Origin: an uncultured Myxococcales bacterium
GTDB taxonomy: Bacteria; Myxococcota_A; UBA9042
Direction of reading: 5' to 3'
NCBI GenBank assembly: GCA_903896545.1
Contig: CAITYF010000151.1
Location: forward strand, 106,272-170,271
Length of the DNA: 64,000 nt
The position numbers and the translations under genes were made by a program. Below, one piece after another: positions 62,672-64,000 of the stretch (position 1 is the stretch's first letter; the number at the start of each line of letters is the position of its first letter). The notes beneath the pieces are model-generated. The model saw only the letters and a list, made by a program, of their open reading frames with translations. It was not told where the DNA came from and made no database searches.

Positions 62672-64000
62672 TTGTCACAAAAAATCCATGGAAATCTGGG
62701 TGGTCTTGGCGCGATTGAGCGCGCTGGGCTGGAACGTCTCTATCACCACCAGTCGGAGGCGCGAGAAGTCGCGTCGGACGCGCTGGTGCAGCGGATGGTC
62801 GGTCTGGCGGTGCGAATCGGCCGCCAGGTCGGCGTGCTGATCGATCGGCGCGGTGACGTGACGCACGTGCTGTGCGGCGACGACCACGAGCTGTTGCTGC
62901 CTGATCTGGGACGCTGGGGCGCGGAAAGCGGCCGTCTGCGTGGGCTGCGGCTCGTGCACGTGCACTTGAAGAATGAACCGCTCTCTGAGGACGACCAGAA
63001 CGATCTCGCGCGGCTTGGTCTGGACCTCGTCTGCGCCGTGACGCACCGCCGCGGTATCGCCGATCTGGCCTACATCGGCCATTTGGCTGCGGATTCGCTG
63101 ACCGCGGATCACAAATCGGTACGGCCGGTGACGCTGCTGGCGCCGATGCGCTGGCCCGCAGAAGCGTTGGACGTTCAGGACTTGCTGAAGTCGCTCGACG
63201 ACCAACTTTCCCACGCGCGTCCGACAGGTCGCGTGGTGAACGCCCGCGAGACCGCGCTGCTGATTCACGTGGGCCCGGAGTCGCTGACGGACGCGGAAGA
63301 TAGCCTGAACGAACTGGAAGAGTTGGCGCGAACGGCGCGGGTGCAAGTCGTCGGGCGCGTGATTCAGCGCAAACGCGAGGTGGACGCGCGAACGCTGCTG
63401 GGCGCGGGCAAGTTGAGCGAGATCAAGCTGAAGGCGATGCAAACCGACGCGACGCTGCTGATTTTTGACCGCGAGCTGAGCCCGTCGCAAGCGAAGGCGA
63501 TCTCGACGCAGGCAGATTCCAAAGTGCTTGATCGCACGCAGCTGATTCTGGATATTTTTGCGGGTCGCGCGAAGTCGCACGATGGCCGGTTGCAGGTGGA
63601 GCTCGCGCAGCTGCGCTATTCCCTGCCCCGCTTGGGTGATCGCGACAACGCACTTTCCCGCTTGACCGGCGGCATCGGCGCGATTGGTCCGGGTGAAACG
63701 AAGCTGGAGGTGGATCGGCGGCGTGCGCGTGAGCGGATCCACCGCATCGAGGAGCAGCTGAAGAAGCTCCGCAAAGACCGGGCGACGCGGCGCAAAGGTC
63801 GAACGCTGAACGACACGCCGAGCGCGGCGCTGGTGGGCTACACGAACGTGGGCAAGTCGAGCCTGCTGAACGCGCTGGCGAAATCGGACGCGTACATTGA
63901 GAACCTGCTTTTTGCGACGCTGGATCCGACCTCGCGACGCGTGCGGATGACCGAGGGTACGAGCGTCGTCTTGACCGACACAGTGGGATTTATTCGCGAC
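62672..64000 (+). CDS. hflX: GTPase HflX (3' end outside the window)
   Basis: This is a 443-codon partial gene. HflX binds ribosomes and rescues or recycles stalled or heat-damaged ones. The N-terminal domain has GRQVGVLIDRRGDVTHVL; the HflX core has VGRVIQRKREVDARTLLGAGKL and RLTGGIGAIGPGETKLE; the G domain shows GYTNVGKSS at about 389-397 and DTVGF at the end. There is an extra N-terminal part compared with short HflX, seen in myxobacterial forms as I recall them. An in-frame stop lies at 62654-62656 and the first usable start after it is TTG at 62672, giving LSQKIHGNLGG; no ATG fits. Confidence 0.93.
   Translation, partial: MSQKIHGNLGGLGAIERAGLERLYHHQSEAREVASDALVQRMVGLAVRIGRQVGVLIDRRGDVTHVLCGDDHELLLPDLGRWGAESGRLRGLRLVHVHLKNEPLSEDDQNDLARLGLDLVCAVTHRRGIADLAYIGHLAADSLTADHKSVRPVTLLAPMRWPAEALDVQDLLKSLDDQLSHARPTGRVVNARETALLIHVGPESLTDAEDSLNELEELARTARVQVVGRVIQRKREVDARTLLGAGKLSEIKLKAMQTDATLLIFDRELSPSQAKAISTQADSKVLDRTQLILDIFAGRAKSHDGRLQVELAQLRYSLPRLGDRDNALSRLTGGIGAIGPGETKLEVDRRRARERIHRIEEQLKKLRKDRATRRKGRTLNDTPSAALVGYTNVGKSSLLNALAKSDAYIENLLFATLDPTSRRVRMTEGTSVVLTDTVGFIRD

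Noticed and set aside
62675-63742. Minus-strand open frame covering hflX
   Set aside because: Antisense to a clear HflX with intact GTPase motifs.

Overview
The window is GC-rich DNA from a Gram-negative bacterium, most likely Myxococcota or a neighbouring deltaproteobacterial lineage such as Bradymonadales. This is inferred from the gene content; no database was searched. Supporting signs are a complete lower mevalonate operon (uncommon in Gram-negatives but known in myxobacteria), several exported lipoproteins built from Cys-rich CDDGNPCT-type repeats, lamin-tail domains, and ExbB/ExbD. Most of the sequence is tightly packed chromosomal coding DNA with 1-15 bp gaps and many 4-bp start/stop overlaps. 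No rRNA, tRNA, CRISPR array, integrase or complete insertion sequence was seen.

Layout. 0.2-6.3 kb: BolA, a small exported protein, Maf, histidine ammonia-lyase and SecA. 6.3-15.3 kb: a 61-bp direct repeat, a 1,718-residue Cys-repeat/lamin-tail lipoprotein, an ABC-F ATPase and a porin-like lipoprotein. 15.3-24.7 kb: a cysteine-synthase-like enzyme, a YdcH-like protein, a coiled-coil protein, EutB without EutC, an M74-like peptidase, a DUF2804 protein, a second Cys-repeat lipoprotein and a winged-helix protein. 24.8-29.8 kb: fni-mvk-mvaD-pmk-polyprenyl synthase, converting mevalonate to polyprenyl diphosphates. 29.8-36.5 kb: a 185-bp inverted-repeat element, SWIM protein, BFD-like ferredoxin, NrnA, ExbBD, and DUF4336-like and DUF2293 proteins.

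36.5-41.8 kb is the most accessory-like part. A 110-bp repeat occurs on both sides of an 882-residue Cys-rich lipoprotein, followed by a HicB remnant, an orphan Cys-rich protein, GC-rich structured DNA and a HepT/MntA toxin-antitoxin pair. 41.9-44.5 kb is the translation cluster rplY-pth-rpsF-rpsR-rplI, with four short hairpins in front of rpsF. 44.7-55.5 kb holds RraA, a methyltransferase, a membrane protein ending in three lectin-like repeats, a membrane-anchored protein with three DsbA-type domains, a MarR regulator divergent from a SnoaL-like gene over a 31-bp palindrome, an MFS/spermidine-synthase/TPR fusion and a LOG protein. 55.5-61.2 kb is a complex I operon in the order A-C-D-G-H-I, lacking B, E, F and J-N. 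The window ends with a PsiF protein, an orphan phage/VgrG-type spike and a 3'-truncated hflX.

One link between regions is proposed. The window encodes four disulfide-rich exported proteins and also an unusual triple DsbA protein, which suggests a lineage with a heavy load of extracytoplasmic disulfide formation. This is inference only.
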